The notes under the pieces: model-generated
What the model saw: the letters and a program-made list of their open reading frames with translations, nothing else
The model's database searches: none
Told to the model about the DNA's origin: nothing
Part shown: piece by piece, positions 41,036-49,795 of the stretch
Position numbering within the stretch: the first letter of the stretch is position 1
How the letters are laid out: every line of letters begins with the position of its first letter
Position numbers and translations under genes: made by a program
DNA from: Mesorhizobium sp.
GTDB lineage: Bacteria; Pseudomonadota; Alphaproteobacteria; Rhizobiales; Rhizobiaceae
Assembly (NCBI GenBank): GCA_004020875.1
Contig: SAPZ01000002.1
Coordinates: forward strand, 1 to 64,000
Reading direction: 5' to 3'
Length of the DNA stretch: 64,000 nt

Positions 41036-42214
41036 ATGCGATTGCGCGTTGAAATCCTGGCGGCGCTCTTTGTTGGCACGTTTGCACTTCCCGCGGCAGC
41101 GCAGGAATGCGGCGGCGATTTCGAGACTTGGAAACAGGGTGTGGCGGCCGAAGCCAAGGCGGCCGGCGTCGGCGAAACCGGGCTCGACGCGCTGGAAGAC
41201 GCCACCATCGACCAACGGGCACTGGCGCGCGACCGCGCCCAAGGCGTCTTCACCCAGACCTTCACCGAATTCGCCAACCGCATGATCTCGGCCTACCGCC
41301 TGAAGCAGGGCGCAGCCAATCTGAAGAAGTATGCCGAAATCTTTGACCGCGCCGACAAACAGTTCGGCGTCCAGCCGGCCATCATCGCTGCCTTCTGGGG
41401 GTTGGAGACCGATTTCGGCGCCGTGCAGGGCGACTTCCATACGCTGAATGCGCTGGTCACACTTTCGCATGATTGCCGCCGGCCTCAGCTCTTCCGGCAG
41501 CAGCTGGTGCCGCTGCTCACCTTGATCGATCGCGGCGTCCTGCCGGCCGACGTCAAGGGCGCCTGGGCCGGCGAGATCGGCCAGACGCAGATCCTGCCGA
41601 CCGATTATCTGGCGCACGGTGTCGACGGCGACGGCGACGGCAAGGTCGACCTCAGGAACAGCGTGCCGGACGTCATCATGACAACGGCCAGCAAGATCCA
41701 GTCGCGCGGATGGAAGCGCGACCAGCCATGGGTCGAGGAAGTGCGCGTCCCCGACGACATGCCATGGGACCAGACCGGCCGCACCAACAAGCTGCCGCTG
41801 TCGCAGTGGGCTGAGTGGGGCGTCACCGAGCCCAATGGCAACCCGCTCATCGACAATGGTCTGAAAGCCGGCCTGGCCCTGCCGATGGGCCGCAAGGGGC
41901 CCGCCTTCCTGACCTACGACAATTTCGACGTTTATCTGGAATGGAACCAGTCCTTCACCTATGCGCTGACCGCAGCCGTGATGGCGACGCGGTTTGCCGG
42001 CGCGCCGCCATTCGACCCGCGCACGCCCGAGCAGGGCTTGAGCAGCGACCAGATGAAGGCGCTGCAGACCAAGCTCGAAGCCAAGGGCTACGACGTCGGC
42101 ACGGTCGACGGCATCCTCGGCACCAACACGCGCGAAGCGATCCGCAAGGAGCAGATGCGGCTTGGTCTACCGGTGGACGGCTGGCCAACGCCGGAGCTTT
42201 TGGCGAAATTGTAG
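41036..42214 (+). CDS. MltB-family lytic murein transglycosylase with PG-binding domain
   Basis: The 392-residue protein has a signal peptide ending near AAAQ (residues 20-23), an SLT_2 (MltB-type) domain with catalytic E124 in WGLETDFG, the GQTQILPTDYL stretch, and a C-terminal PG_binding_1 domain (about 335-392, LSSDQMKALQTKLEAKGYD). It cleaves glycan strands in the periplasm. ATG 41036 gives a clean signal peptide; a frame 26 codons longer does not. It is the second glycan-cleaving enzyme in a row after the GH25 gene. Confidence 0.92.
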   Translation: MRLRVEILAALFVGTFALPAAAQECGGDFETWKQGVAAEAKAAGVGETGLDALEDATIDQRALARDRAQGVFTQTFTEFANRMISAYRLKQGAANLKKYAEIFDRADKQFGVQPAIIAAFWGLETDFGAVQGDFHTLNALVTLSHDCRRPQLFRQQLVPLLTLIDRGVLPADVKGAWAGEIGQTQILPTDYLAHGVDGDGDGKVDLRNSVPDVIMTTASKIQSRGWKRDQPWVEEVRVPDDMPWDQTGRTNKLPLSQWAEWGVTEPNGNPLIDNGLKAGLALPMGRKGPAFLTYDNFDVYLEWNQSFTYALTAAVMATRFAGAPPFDPRTPEQGLSSDQMKALQTKLEAKGYDVGTVDGILGTNTREAIRKEQMRLGLPVDGWPTPELLAKL

Positions 42215-42278
42215 GCAACTGGTTTGGTCGCAAGTGGCTGGCCGGCAAGGGCTCTACATTTTCCCTACTGCCTACCGC

Positions 42279-43499
42279 CTAATCCGCCATAGTCTCCAAG
42301 CTCGCAAATCCCTGCGGCGCGTCGCCTTCGTCGAACGGCGTCGTCACCTCGACGAATGTGTCGGGGTAAAAGCCGTTGAAGCGCGTCCTGAGCGACAGCG
42401 AGTAGGCGCCGATATGGCCGATCTCGATCCAGTCTCCGGTGTCGACCGTTTCCGGCAGCCAGAATGGCCTGGACAGGATGTCGACCGAATCGCAGGTTGC
42501 GCCGCAGACCTTGAACGGCACGACGTTTCTCTCGTCGCCGTTGCGCGTGCGGATCGCCGGATCGGGGATGAAGCGGGCCGGCAGCGTGATCTTGCCCGTC
42601 CATGAATCCGAAAGCGACGCCCAGATGCCGTCATTGATGTAGAGCCGCTTGCCCTTGCGCAAGAGCACCCGCACGATCAGCGACAGACACCGCGCCACGA
42701 TCACGCGGCCGGGCTCCGCCACCAGCGGCATCCGGTCGAACTGATACTCCTTCAGGTCGCCGGCGAGCCGCGACATCAGCTGGCCGAGCGAAGGCATCTC
42801 GACCTGCTTGCGGTTCGGATCGTGTCCGTATTCGGCGGGGAAGCCGCCGCCGACATCGAGCCCAGCAATGTCGAAGGTGAGCCGGTTGCGAACCCAGTCG
42901 GCCGAGGCCAGCGCCCGCTCATAGGTGTCGGGATCCTCGATCTGGCTGCCGACATGGAAGCAGAGCCCCACCTTGTAGCCGGTGCGGTTCAGCCGCTCCG
43001 CAAGCTCGACTGCGTTGGCCGGCCCGGCGCCGAATTTCTTCGACAATTCGTAAGCGGCATGGCCCTTGGTCTGGATACGCACGAAGACGGTGATGGCGCC
43101 TGGGTCGATATCGAGCGCCCGCACCACGCGCGTCAGCTTTGTGATCTCGTCCTCATGGTCAAGCGAGATCACCCGGATGCCGTATTTCTCCAGCGCTAGC
43201 TTAATGTCCGACTGCGCCTTGACGGGGTGCATGTAGAGCATCTCGGCATCTGCCGAGACTGCCCGCACGGCGGCGAACTCTCCCGGCGAGGCGACGTCGA
43301 AAGTGCTGACGCCGGCTTCCACCAGGGTCTTCAGCACGATCTGCTCGCCATTGGTCTTCACCGCATAGGCGGTCTTGCCGGGAAACATGCCCATGAACTG
43401 CAGGGCATCCGCCTTCAGAACCTGCGGGCGGAAACAATAGACCGGATCGTCGGGACGAAGCGCCAGTGCCGCATCGCGGGCATTTTCGAATCGCTGCAT
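42279..43499 (-). CDS. fold-type III PLP decarboxylase, probably ornithine decarboxylase
   Basis: The 406-residue protein has the alanine-racemase-like barrel with PLP lysine K48 in AYAVKTNGE, the phosphate-binding GLDVGGGFP, a VAEPGRVIVA loop and the second-domain CGATCDSVD motif in which the cysteine and aspartate reach the active site of the other subunit. The CDSVD box fits ornithine (or lysine/ornithine) decarboxylase better than diaminopimelate decarboxylase, so it probably makes putrescine. It lies alone, convergent with the MltB gene. ATG 43499 is preferred to a frame ten codons longer. Confidence 0.85.
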   Translation of the reverse strand: MQRFENARDAALALRPDDPVYCFRPQVLKADALQFMGMFPGKTAYAVKTNGEQIVLKTLVEAGVSTFDVASPGEFAAVRAVSADAEMLYMHPVKAQSDIKLALEKYGIRVISLDHEDEITKLTRVVRALDIDPGAITVFVRIQTKGHAAYELSKKFGAGPANAVELAERLNRTGYKVGLCFHVGSQIEDPDTYERALASADWVRNRLTFDIAGLDVGGGFPAEYGHDPNRKQVEMPSLGQLMSRLAGDLKEYQFDRMPLVAEPGRVIVARCLSLIVRVLLRKGKRLYINDGIWASLSDSWTGKITLPARFIPDPAIRTRNGDERNVVPFKVCGATCDSVDILSRPFWLPETVDTGDWIEIGHIGAYSLSLRTRFNGFYPDTFVEVTTPFDEGDAPQGFASLETMAD

Positions 43500-43705
43500 G
43501 GACGAATCCTCAGGCTGGGGCGCGCACAATTAATCCTAGCTAGCCGCCAAAGAAAACAGTTCTGTGTCTGGCGACCCGGCGCGGCTGGCTGCACATTTTG
43601 CCAACGTTAAAGCACCAGTCAGGTTTCGGGTGGCCCTTGCCTGCGAACGCATGATCGGTTGGTGAGATGTGAAGGCTGAGATTGCGATCGGCCTGGGGAG
43701 ACAGC

Positions 43706-44626
43706 ATGTCCATTACGGCCGCCGCCGCGCCGACGCGCGGACCGATGACGCTCAGGGATTGGGGGCAGCTTCTCTTGCTCGGCGCGATCTGGGGCGGCTC
43801 ATTCTTCTTTGCCCGTATTGCGGTGTCCGAGATTCACCCGCTCGCCCTGGTGCTGTTTCGCGTCGCCATCGCCGCGACCGCGCTCCAGCTCTATCTGGCG
43901 ATCCGCGGCCCCTCGTTCCGGCTCGCCTTCCCGCAGGCCGGCCTGCTCTTCCTGCTGGCGCTCACCAACAATGTCGTGCCCTTCTCGCTGATCTTCGCCG
44001 GCCAGACCAAGCTCGGCGCCGGCGTCGCCTCGGTGCTCAACGCCACGACGCCGTTCTGGACGCTGGTGCTCGCCAATGCGCTCACCACCGATGAGAAGCT
44101 GTCCTGGAACAAGCTGGCCGGCATCGCGCTCGGGGTCGCCGGCACCGCGGTGATGATCGGCCCGGGCCTTATTGCCGGCCTCGGCGGGCCGGTCTGGGCC
44201 AAGTTCGCGCTGATCGGCGCTTCAATATCTTATGCGATCGCCTTGATGATCGCGGGCCGCTTCAAGGGCGTGCCCTCGCCGGTCATCGCCACCGGGCAAC
44301 TGACCGCATCGACCATCATCATGATCCCTATCGTGCTCATTGCCTGTGGTCCGACGGGCTTGTTCTCGGCCTCGCCTTCGGTCTGGGCCGCGGTGCTGGG
44401 ATTGGCGCTTTTGTCCACCGCCTTCGCCTATATCCTCTATTTCAACCTCGTCGCCTCCGCCGGGGCCACCAATGCCTCGCTGGTCACCTTGATCGTCCCG
44501 GTCAGCGCGGTTCTGCTCGGCTTCCTCTTCCTCGGCGAGCGGCTGGCGCTGTTCGAGATCGGCGGCATGACGCTGATCGGATTGGGCCTCATCACCATCG
44601 ACGGTCGACTGTTCGGCAAATGGTAG
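43706..44626 (+). CDS. EamA/DMT-superfamily transporter
   Basis: The 306-residue protein has ten predicted membrane segments in two EamA repeats, with LLGAIWGGSFFFARIAV near the start and LGEXLALFEIGGM-like text in the second half. Members export amino acids, purines or other metabolites; the substrate is unknown. ATG 43706 has GGGGAG upstream and is preferred to the frame at 43682. It is divergent from the decarboxylase gene across about 200 bases, so polyamine-related export is possible but unproven. Confidence 0.85.
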   Translation: MSITAAAAPTRGPMTLRDWGQLLLLGAIWGGSFFFARIAVSEIHPLALVLFRVAIAATALQLYLAIRGPSFRLAFPQAGLLFLLALTNNVVPFSLIFAGQTKLGAGVASVLNATTPFWTLVLANALTTDEKLSWNKLAGIALGVAGTAVMIGPGLIAGLGGPVWAKFALIGASISYAIALMIAGRFKGVPSPVIATGQLTASTIIMIPIVLIACGPTGLFSASPSVWAAVLGLALLSTAFAYILYFNLVASAGATNASLVTLIVPVSAVLLGFLFLGERLALFEIGGMTLIGLGLITIDGRLFGKW

Positions 44627-44819
44627 CGGTGTCATGCCGCACCGCCGCCACAATTTATTCACAACGGCGAAGCCGGTTTTTGCCGAAGAGTTTCAATGCC
44701 TAACGGCAAATCCCGGGTCGCAAATTTCACAATCATGTCGCATTGCAGCACGTTTTCCGCTTGCCTGTGGCCCAAATGCCCCTAGACTCCTGCCATAGCT
44801 CTGAAGAGGAGGCTATGGC

Positions 44820-44906
44820 ATGGGACTGACGAGGCCGATCAACGCTTTGATGATTTGTGCCGCATTCGCATTCATCGGTGCCCTGATCATAGGTGTTCTT
44901 CCCTGA
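44820..44906 (+). CDS. 28-residue single-pass membrane peptide
   Basis: A short frame opens at ATG 44820, 7 bases after a strong GAGGAGG ribosome site, and encodes 28 residues: a short basic N-terminus (MGLTRPINAL), one hydrophobic segment (MICAAFAFIGALIIGV) and LP. It ends 48 bases before a bidirectional terminator, so it looks like a complete small transcription unit. A slightly earlier ATG at 44815 gives only four codons. Similar tiny membrane peptides are annotated in Rhizobiales as hypothetical. No function can be assigned. Confidence 0.6.
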   Translation: MGLTRPINALMICAAFAFIGALIIGVLP

Positions 44907-44954
44907 CCCGCCAAAGCCGGGAAGACCAAGCACCGAGAATAGTCCACCAGTTCG

Positions 44955-44982
44955 AAAAGGCCGGGTTTCCACCCGGCCTTTT
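44955..44982. terminator. bidirectional terminator between the small peptide gene and metF
   Basis: AAAAGGCCGGGT (44955-44966) pairs perfectly with ACCCGGCCTTTT (44971-44982) around TTCC. The A-tract and T-tract at the two ends allow it to work both for the plus-strand peptide gene and for minus-strand metF, which ends at 45018. Confidence 0.85.
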
Positions 44983-45017
44983 CCATTGCTGACCCTGACT
45001 TCCGTTACAGCTTTAGG

Positions 45018-45935
45018 TCAGGCTGCGGCAGACCCGGCCGCCTCCGCTTCATGCGACCGGATGCCGATCATGTGGCAGACGGCAAAGACGAGGTCCGCAC
45101 GGTTCATCGTGTAGAAATGGAAGTCGCCGACGCCGCGTTCGACGAGGTCGAGCACCTGCTCGGCCGCCACGGCCGAGGCCACCAGCGCGTGCGTCTGCGG
45201 GTCGTTTTCCAGCCCTTCGAAACGCTCGGCGAGCCACGCCGGCACCAGCGCGCCGCAGCGCGACGAGAAATTGGCGACCTGTGTGAAATTATGCACCGGC
45301 AGGATGCCCGGCACGATCGGAATATAGATGCCGGCGCGGCGCGCCCGCTCGACATAGCGCTCGTAGAGGTCGTTGTCGAAGAAGAACTGGGTGATCGCCC
45401 GCGTCGCGCCATTGTCGACCTTGCGCTTCAGCATGTCGATGTCGGTGGCGAAATCCGGGCTTTCCGGGTGCTTCTCCGGATAGGCCGAGACGGAAATGTC
45501 GAAATCGCCGGCACTCTTCAGCGCGCCGACCAGTTCGGCGCCGTTGGCGTAGCCGTTGGGATGCGGACGGTAGCTCGTCCCGACGCCGGCCGCCGGATCG
45601 CCGCGCAATGCCACGAAGCGCTTGACACCCATGTCGGCGAACTCGCGGATGACGGTGTCGACCTGATCACGCGCGGCGTCGACGCAGGTCATATGCGCCG
45701 CCGGCGTCAGCGTCGTGTCGTTGAGGATGCGCTTGACCGTGCGCGCCGTGCGCTCGCGGGTCGAGCCGCCGGCGCCATAGGTCACCGAGACGAATTTCGG
45801 CTTGAGCGGCTCCAGCCTGGTGACCGTGTCCCACAGCCTTGCTTCCATCTCGTCATTCTTCGGCGGGAAAAATTCGAACGAGACCCTGACCTTGTCGCCG
45901 ATGTCGGGGCGGCGGGAAAAGCGGAACTGGTTCAT
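45018..45935 (-). CDS. metF: methylenetetrahydrofolate reductase MetF
   Basis: MetF reduces 5,10-methylene-THF to 5-methyl-THF, the methyl donor for methionine synthesis. The 305-residue TIM-barrel flavoprotein has the N-terminal VSFEFFPPKNDEM with its catalytic glutamate, SVTYGAGGSTRERT, the HMTCVD loop, ALRGDPAAG and GAXRAITQFFFDND-type text. Its ATG shares a base with the stop of the ArsR-methyltransferase gene (TGATG), so regulator and enzyme are one transcript. Confidence 0.97.
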   Translation of the reverse strand: MNQFRFSRRPDIGDKVRVSFEFFPPKNDEMEARLWDTVTRLEPLKPKFVSVTYGAGGSTRERTARTVKRILNDTTLTPAAHMTCVDAARDQVDTVIREFADMGVKRFVALRGDPAAGVGTSYRPHPNGYANGAELVGALKSAGDFDISVSAYPEKHPESPDFATDIDMLKRKVDNGATRAITQFFFDNDLYERYVERARRAGIYIPIVPGILPVHNFTQVANFSSRCGALVPAWLAERFEGLENDPQTHALVASAVAAEQVLDLVERGVGDFHFYTMNRADLVFAVCHMIGIRSHEAEAAGSAAA

Positions 45936-46942
45936 CAGGCTGTTTCCCTCACTGGCAAGGAATCGTTGGACGGATCGGCGATCAGCAGGCGGCGGTCGCG
46001 GCCAAGCCAGAGCTTGACGGTAAGCCTCGCCTCGTTGCCGCCGCGCGGCTCGAACTCCTGGCTTTCCTCGAGGTCGAGTCCGGCCTCCGCGAACCAGTCG
46101 GACATTTGCCGATCGGAGAAGCCGAGCCGCATATGGGCGTGCTGGTCGCGCAGGAATTCGAGATTATGCGGCGCGAAGTCGACGACGATCAGCCTGCCTG
46201 ATGGCCTGAGCAGCCTTGCCGCTTCGGCGATGGCGCGGGCCGGGTCGTCGAGATAATGCAGTACCTGGTGGATCGTGACGAGATCGAAGGCGTTGCGCTC
46301 GACCGGTGGCGAGAAAATGTCGCCCTGGCGAACCTGGGCGTTGGAGATGCCGGCCTTGTCGAGATTGGCGCGCGCCACCGTCAGCATCTCGCGCGACATG
46401 TCGATGCCGACCCCGCGCCGGTAGAGCGGCGCAAAGATTTCGAGCAGCCTGCCCGTGCCGGTGCCGAGGTCGAGCATCGATTGGAACGGCCGCTTGCCGA
46501 CGAGCTTGATGAGCGCCGTCTCCACCGCGCGGTCCGGCACATGCAGCGAGCGGATGTGATCCCAGCTTGCAGCGTTCTCGGAGAAATATTCGGCGGCCCG
46601 GTCCTGCCTTTTGCGCTTCACCGCCGCCAGTCGCTCGAGATCGCGCACCACCTGCGGATCGGCCTCGCTGATGCCGGAGACCAAGCGCTGCACGAAATCG
46701 CGTGAATTATCCGTGTCGGTTAGCCGGAAGAAGGCCCAGGATCCTTCCTGGTAGCGGCCGATCAGCCCGGCATCGAGCAGCAGCTTCAGATGGCGCGAGA
46801 CGCGCGGCTGCGACTGGCCGAGGATCTCGGTGAGGTCGGACACAGTGAGATCGCCACGCGAAAGCAGCACCAAGATGCGCAGCCGGCTGGATTCAGCCGC
46901 CGCCTTCAATGTATCTACCATTGTGTCGAGCGAGACATGCAT
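45935..46942 (-). CDS. ArsR-family regulator fused to a SAM-methyltransferase domain (SahR-like)
   Basis: The 335-residue protein has an ArsR winged-helix domain (about 8-90, LTVSDLTEILGQSQPRVSRHLK) and a class I methyltransferase domain (about 150-300) with LDLGTGTGRLLEIF and a GVGIDMSREML acidic loop. This is the architecture described for SahR, which senses S-adenosylhomocysteine and controls methionine-cycle genes. Coupling to metF supports that role. A near-palindrome lies 23-38 bases upstream of the ATG. The alternative, a true methyltransferase, cannot be excluded. The longer frame to 47002 is not favoured. Confidence 0.85.
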   Translation of the reverse strand: MHVSLDTMVDTLKAAAESSRLRILVLLSRGDLTVSDLTEILGQSQPRVSRHLKLLLDAGLIGRYQEGSWAFFRLTDTDNSRDFVQRLVSGISEADPQVVRDLERLAAVKRKRQDRAAEYFSENAASWDHIRSLHVPDRAVETALIKLVGKRPFQSMLDLGTGTGRLLEIFAPLYRRGVGIDMSREMLTVARANLDKAGISNAQVRQGDIFSPPVERNAFDLVTIHQVLHYLDDPARAIAEAARLLRPSGRLIVVDFAPHNLEFLRDQHAHMRLGFSDRQMSDWFAEAGLDLEESQEFEPRGGNEARLTVKLWLGRDRRLLIADPSNDSLPVRETA

Positions 46943-46964
46943 GAGCGGGCTCTCGTTGAAAGAT

Positions 46965-46980
46965 ATAAAGATATGTTTAT
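46965..46980. promoter_or_regulatory. candidate SahR-type operator
   Basis: ATAAAGATATGTTTAT is palindromic at 7 of 8 pairs, and overlaps a tandem AAAGATAT repeat (46959-46974). It is the most AT-rich short stretch in the surrounding sequence and lies just upstream of the regulator-metF transcript and 103 bases before trmO. ATAAAGATATCTTTAT-like palindromes are what I recall for SahR in alphaproteobacteria. Binding is inferred. Confidence 0.6.
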
Positions 46981-47082
46981 GTCGATTTTGAAACCCTGGC
47001 AAGCGCTATGTCGCTTCCGGACAAGAAAATGGCGCAGCCGTGATCCGCGCCTGCCAGACCCCTCTTGCGCGGAGTGAAGAGC

Positions 47083-47589
47083 ATGTTCGAGACGCGCGAA
47101 GGTGAAACGCTTCTTGCTGCCGATCCGGCAGAGCTGCGGCCGGACGGCCATGTCGTCTTTGTCGGACGCATCGTCTCGCCCTGGTCGAGGCGCGAGAACT
47201 GCCCCAAGAACATGCGGGCCGCCCGCGAATCCGGGCGAGCCGCAACAGTCCTGATCGACGGACCTTATCGCCCAGGGCTGCGAAACCTGGAACGCGCCAG
47301 CCACATCGTCATTCTGTCTTGGCTCCATCACGCACCGCGAAATCTGATTGTGCAGAAACCCCGTCATGCGGCTGAACCGAAAGGCGTTTTCTCGCTGCGC
47401 TCCCCTGCGCGGCCGAACCCTGTCGGCCTGCACGTGGCGAAGCTCGTCGCGCTCGACATCGAGGCCGGACGGATCGAGATCGACGCCATCGACGTGCTCG
47501 ACGGCACACCGGTCATCGACGTCAAGCCTTACTACGCCTCGACCGACGCCTTCCCCGAGGCGACCATTGCCGGACGCGACGACAAATGA
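47083..47589 (+). CDS. trmO: TrmO/TsaA-family tRNA methyltransferase
   Basis: TrmO methylates N6-threonylcarbamoyladenosine at position 37 of some tRNAs, using SAM bound in an unusual beta-barrel. The 168-residue protein has VGRIVSPWSRRENCPKNM, LERASHIVILSWLH, and the FSLRSPARPNPVGLHVAKL box with RxPxRPNPIG-type character of the family. ATG 47083 is preferred over a GTG/ATG six codons upstream. It overlaps the next gene by four bases. A SAM-using enzyme divergent from the SahR-like gene is a plausible but untested regulatory link. Confidence 0.88.
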   Translation: MFETREGETLLAADPAELRPDGHVVFVGRIVSPWSRRENCPKNMRAARESGRAATVLIDGPYRPGLRNLERASHIVILSWLHHAPRNLIVQKPRHAAEPKGVFSLRSPARPNPVGLHVAKLVALDIEAGRIEIDAIDVLDGTPVIDVKPYYASTDAFPEATIAGRDDK

Positions 47590-47900
47590 GCGCGCCCACC
47601 GGCCGCCGCCGCGCCATCGCCAAGGCGCTGACAGCGCTGTTGCCGCTGGCTCCTTACGCCGACCTGGAAAAGATCCGCGCCGATGCCGGTTCGGTGCACA
47701 TGAAGACTCTGCCGCCGACGATCGCGGTCTGGCTGGCAACCATCGCCCATGTCCGTCATGCCCATACCGACTACGAGAAGCTCCTCGCCGAAGGCTACGA
47801 CCGGGATAGCGCGCGCTTCTTTGTGATTGATGAGACCAATGCCGTGCTCACTCGCTGGCGCGCGACAAGGTTGCTGGAGGAAGACGACGAGGACGAGTGA
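47586..47900 (+). CDS. DUF2293-domain protein
   Basis: The 104-residue protein fits DUF2293 in length and in phrases such as MKTLPPTIAVWLATIAHVRHAHTDY and the FVIDETNAVLTRW end. It has a basic N-terminus and a very acidic tail (EEDDEDE). No membrane segment or signal is seen. The family is widespread in rhizobia and has no established function. It is translationally coupled to trmO, so a role in RNA metabolism is possible. Confidence 0.8.
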   Translation: MSAPTGRRRAIAKALTALLPLAPYADLEKIRADAGSVHMKTLPPTIAVWLATIAHVRHAHTDYEKLLAEGYDRDSARFFVIDETNAVLTRWRATRLLEEDDEDE

Positions 47901-47984
47901 GGCCAAGCGGCGCCTTCTGCCTGGCTCTACTGGATCCACAACTGGGCGCTAGCCTGCCTCGCCGAACGCCCGAGGAGGAATGAA

Positions 47985-48944
47985 ATGAGCCAGGCCGCCA
48001 CCACGCCAGCCACGTCGTTCCCTTTTCTTTCCGAGCGCCATCTCGACCCGCATGCCTATCCCGATGGCGTTGCTTTCCTCGACGGGCAGTATCTGCCGAT
48101 GTCGCAGGCCAAGATCTCGGTCCTGGACTGGGGCTTTCTGCATTCCGACGCTACCTACGACACAGTCCATGTCTGGGACGGCCGCTTCTTTCGCCTCAAC
48201 CTGCATCTCGACCGCTTCTTCGGCGGGCTGGAGAAGCTGCGCATGACGATCCCGTTCGATCGCGGCGGCGTCGCGGAGATTCTCCACAACTGCGTCGCGC
48301 TGTCGGGCCATCGCGCGGCTTATGTCGAAATGCTGTGCACGCGCGGCGCCTCGCCGACCTTCAGCCGCGACCCGCGCCAGGCGATCAACCGCTTCATGGC
48401 TTTTGCAGTCCCCTTCGGCTCGGTCGCCAATGCCGAGCAATTGCGCAGCGGCCTCCATGTCGCGATCAGCGACAAGGTGCGCATTCCGCCGGCCTCGATC
48501 GACCCCTCGATCAAGAACTACCACTGGCTCGATCTCGTTCGCGGCCTTTACGATGCCTATGACCGTGGCGCCGACACCGCACTGATCCTCGACTTCAACG
48601 GCAATGTTGCCGAAGGCCCGGGCTTCAACGTCTTCTGCGTCAAGGACGGCAAGCTATCGACGCCCGCCGCCGGCGTTCTGCCCGGCATCACGCGCCGCAC
48701 CGTGTTTGATCTTTGTGCCGAGGCGAGCCTTTCGGCGGTCGCGACCGAAGTCAGCGTGGCCTCGCTGAAAGAGGCGGACGAGGTTTTCATCACCTCGACA
48801 GCCGGGGGCCTCATGCCGGTCACCATGATCGACGGTGCGCCCGTCGCCGCCGGCAACGTCGGTCCGATCACTGAGCGCCTGATGGGGCTCTATTGGAAAA
48901 GGCATGAGGATCCGGACTGGTCGAGCGCCGTGCGCTATCCCTGA
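47985..48944 (+). CDS. class IV PLP aminotransferase (BCAT / D-amino acid transaminase type)
   Basis: The 319-residue protein is a fold-type IV PLP enzyme with AKISVLDWGFLHSDATYDT, the PLP lysine in SIKNYHWLD, NVAEGPGFNVF and a STAGGLMPV box. Family members are branched-chain aminotransferase, D-amino acid transaminase and aminodeoxychorismate lyase. The pattern is closest to BCAT or R-selective transaminases, which I cannot separate here. A strong GAGGAGG ribosome site precedes the ATG. It stands alone between the DUF2293 gene and the convergent MOSC gene. Confidence 0.85.
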   Translation: MSQAATTPATSFPFLSERHLDPHAYPDGVAFLDGQYLPMSQAKISVLDWGFLHSDATYDTVHVWDGRFFRLNLHLDRFFGGLEKLRMTIPFDRGGVAEILHNCVALSGHRAAYVEMLCTRGASPTFSRDPRQAINRFMAFAVPFGSVANAEQLRSGLHVAISDKVRIPPASIDPSIKNYHWLDLVRGLYDAYDRGADTALILDFNGNVAEGPGFNVFCVKDGKLSTPAAGVLPGITRRTVFDLCAEASLSAVATEVSVASLKEADEVFITSTAGGLMPVTMIDGAPVAAGNVGPITERLMGLYWKRHEDPDWSSAVRYP

Positions 48945-48989
48945 CCTGCCAGCCGGATAAGACGCTGCCGCTTCCGGCGACGTCGTCCA

Positions 48990-49616
48990 TCAGCGGTAAA
49001 TCCACTGCTCCGGCACTCGCACGGAAATCTGCTCGCCAGCCCTGATGATGCCCGGCTTCTCGACCCAGGCGACAAGGCCGCGCAGCCGTTTCGCCTCCTT
49101 GGGAAACAGCAGCGCGGTGGCATTGATATCCGCGGCGGCGACATGCTCGGCGATCGACTGTCCGGCAATGCGGCAGGGCTTGTTCTGGCCGTCGACCTTG
49201 AGCGTCACGCCGCCCTTGAAGAACATCAGCGAGCCGGCGGGCAGCATCGACAGATGCGGCACGCCTTCGATCACAAGATTGGCGCCTATCCACTCCGGCT
49301 TGATGTCCTCGAGCCCCATGCGTCGGGCAACGACGGCAAGCTCATCCGCGGCGACAAGCGACAACTGCCGCTCGTTGCGCATCTCGGTGCCGCGCGGGTA
49401 CCAAGGCTCGCGCCCGCCCGAACGCCGCGTCGCCCCGCCATGGAAGTCGCCGGCGATACCGTCGAAGCCAAGATGCAGTTCCTCGACCGCCCTCGTCTCG
49501 AAATGATCGTGCGGAGCCGCAAGGAGCGCCGCCGCCCTGGCCGTCAGCTTGCGGCCGGGCACGATATCGACCGCCGGTTCCACCATGGGAAAAAGTTCCA
49601 GGTTCGTGTCCTGCAT
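48990..49616 (-). CDS. MOSC-domain protein
   Basis: The 208-residue protein carries a MOSC (molybdenum cofactor sulfurase C-terminal) domain, seen in LGFDGIAGDFHGG and in the cysteine of NKPCRIAG. MOSC proteins handle sulfur or molybdenum cofactor, as in YiiM and mARC, often in reduction of N-hydroxylated compounds. No second domain (beta-barrel or ferredoxin) is fused. No neighbouring molybdoenzyme suggests the substrate. ATG 49616 is unopposed. Confidence 0.82.
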   Translation of the reverse strand: MQDTNLELFPMVEPAVDIVPGRKLTARAAALLAAPHDHFETRAVEELHLGFDGIAGDFHGGATRRSGGREPWYPRGTEMRNERQLSLVAADELAVVARRMGLEDIKPEWIGANLVIEGVPHLSMLPAGSLMFFKGGVTLKVDGQNKPCRIAGQSIAEHVAAADINATALLFPKEAKRLRGLVAWVEKPGIIRAGEQISVRVPEQWIYR

Positions 49617-49795
49617 GCCGCTGGTCTAAAGGCGCCGAAGAATGCGGTCCAGTCGAAAGCACTGATGATCCGATCACGCCGCTTGATGACGATCACGATC
49701 TTCTTAGCGAAAATCCCTTTCGTCGGCCGCAGCAGCCGCATTGCCGCCGCGACGCCGGCATAAGCGATGGCGCACAATCGGGAGGAGGCTCGATC

